Shown piece by piece: positions 63,797 to 64,000 of a stretch of 64,000 nt of DNA (position 1 is the stretch's first letter; every line of letters begins with the position of its first letter). The notes below the pieces were generated by a model. That model saw only the letters and a program-made list of their open reading frames with translations, had not been told where the DNA came from and did no database searches. This DNA is from CAYGAG01 sp964347765 (GTDB taxonomy: Archaea; Thermoproteota; Bathyarchaeia; Bathyarchaeales; Bathycorpusculaceae): the NCBI GenBank assembly GCA_964347765.1, contig CAYGAG010000006.1, positions 15,469 through 79,468 of the forward strand, written 5' to 3'. The position numbers and the translations under genes were made by a program.

Positions 63797-64000
63797 TCAT
63801 TGTTGCTTTTCGTTTTTGCTAATTAAATAATATCTTCCGTCCTTTGTTGCAACAACACCAGAAGGTATGATTGTATTGGCACTCATTTTCAGCCACCTTT
63901 CATCAAGTTTGAGTTCTTTGGGTGTTTTAGCAGTCTCTTCAGAAATAGCTCCCGCTTCTTTGAGTGCCTTTTTAGTACGCTCCAATACCCATCCTGCATA
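63797..64000 (-). CDS. Partial small protein, runs off the window
   Basis: The frame stays open to the window end (upstream residues YAGWVLERTKK), so the true start is beyond 64000. The visible end has KLDERWLKMSANTIIPSGVVATKDGRYYL. No family is named with confidence. Confidence 0.55.
   Translation of the reverse strand, partial: YAGWVLERTKKALKEAGAISEETAKTPKELKLDERWLKMSANTIIPSGVVATKDGRYYLISKNEKQQ

Noticed and set aside
1..64000. CRISPR array, insertion sequence or rRNA operon
   Set aside because: No regular direct-repeat array, transposase or rRNA sequence was seen in the window.

Overview
The window is archaeal. It carries an aIF1A-type initiation factor, TiaS, an EndA-family tRNA splicing protein, a Tsr3 homologue, archaeal-type LeuRS, AlaRS and HisRS, TrmB and Lrp-like regulators, TATA boxes about 25 bases ahead of inferred starts, and an intron-containing tRNA. 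The mix of dockerin-tailed secreted proteins, a peptide-type solute-binding protein and many zinc-ribbon mini-proteins fits an uncultured lineage such as Bathyarchaeia. That placement is inference; no 16S rRNA gene is present. A run of 100 Ns at 30575-30674 shows a draft or metagenome assembly.

Layout. 1-1700: a secreted cohesin/CARDB/dockerin-like protein, a decayed integrase tail and tRNA-Phe. 1767-5694: a TrmB regulator divergent from a nitroreductase, then a two-domain retropepsin-like protease, a 29-residue Cys-Cys mini-protein, a DUF3795 protein and a methyltransferase. 6358-18779: housekeeping and regulatory genes (PanE-like reductase, DEAD-box helicase, aIF1A, OB-fold protein, a NosD-type secreted protein, a DUF401 permease, an XPD/DinG-type helicase, three small DNA- or zinc-binding proteins). 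18919-24718: a MacB-type ABC exporter divergent from a 1285-residue surface protein. 25002-28411: two GNATs, an adenosine deaminase-like enzyme, tRNA-Gly and a Nudix hydrolase. 28681-31414: a solute-binding protein with a dockerin-like tail, interrupted by the gap.

31720-46678 is an information-processing block: HisRS, EndA and MtnA in one operon, a GfcR-like PRPP-binding regulator, tRNA-Arg with two introns, LeuRS, AlaRS, FUN14, TiaS, a stand-alone RAM domain, Nnr and Tsr3. 46695-49909 holds a pyruvate-kinase C-domain protein, a stand-alone secreted dockerin pair, a macro domain protein, a small zinc protein and a GNAT.

50405-57927 is the best candidate for an undescribed system: eight or so same-strand, closely spaced genes. 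They begin with a MutL/GlmL-like ASKHA ATPase and its partner and end with four membrane proteins, one of DUF6754 type. 57984-61759 ends with membrane, FMN-binding and GNAT-thioredoxin proteins and a compact operon of an RHH regulator, an ArsM-like arsenite methyltransferase and a single-domain retropepsin. A retropepsin beside a CC...CC protein thus occurs twice in the window. The last 2 kb has small proteins, an Lrp-type regulator and hairpin-rich non-coding DNA.
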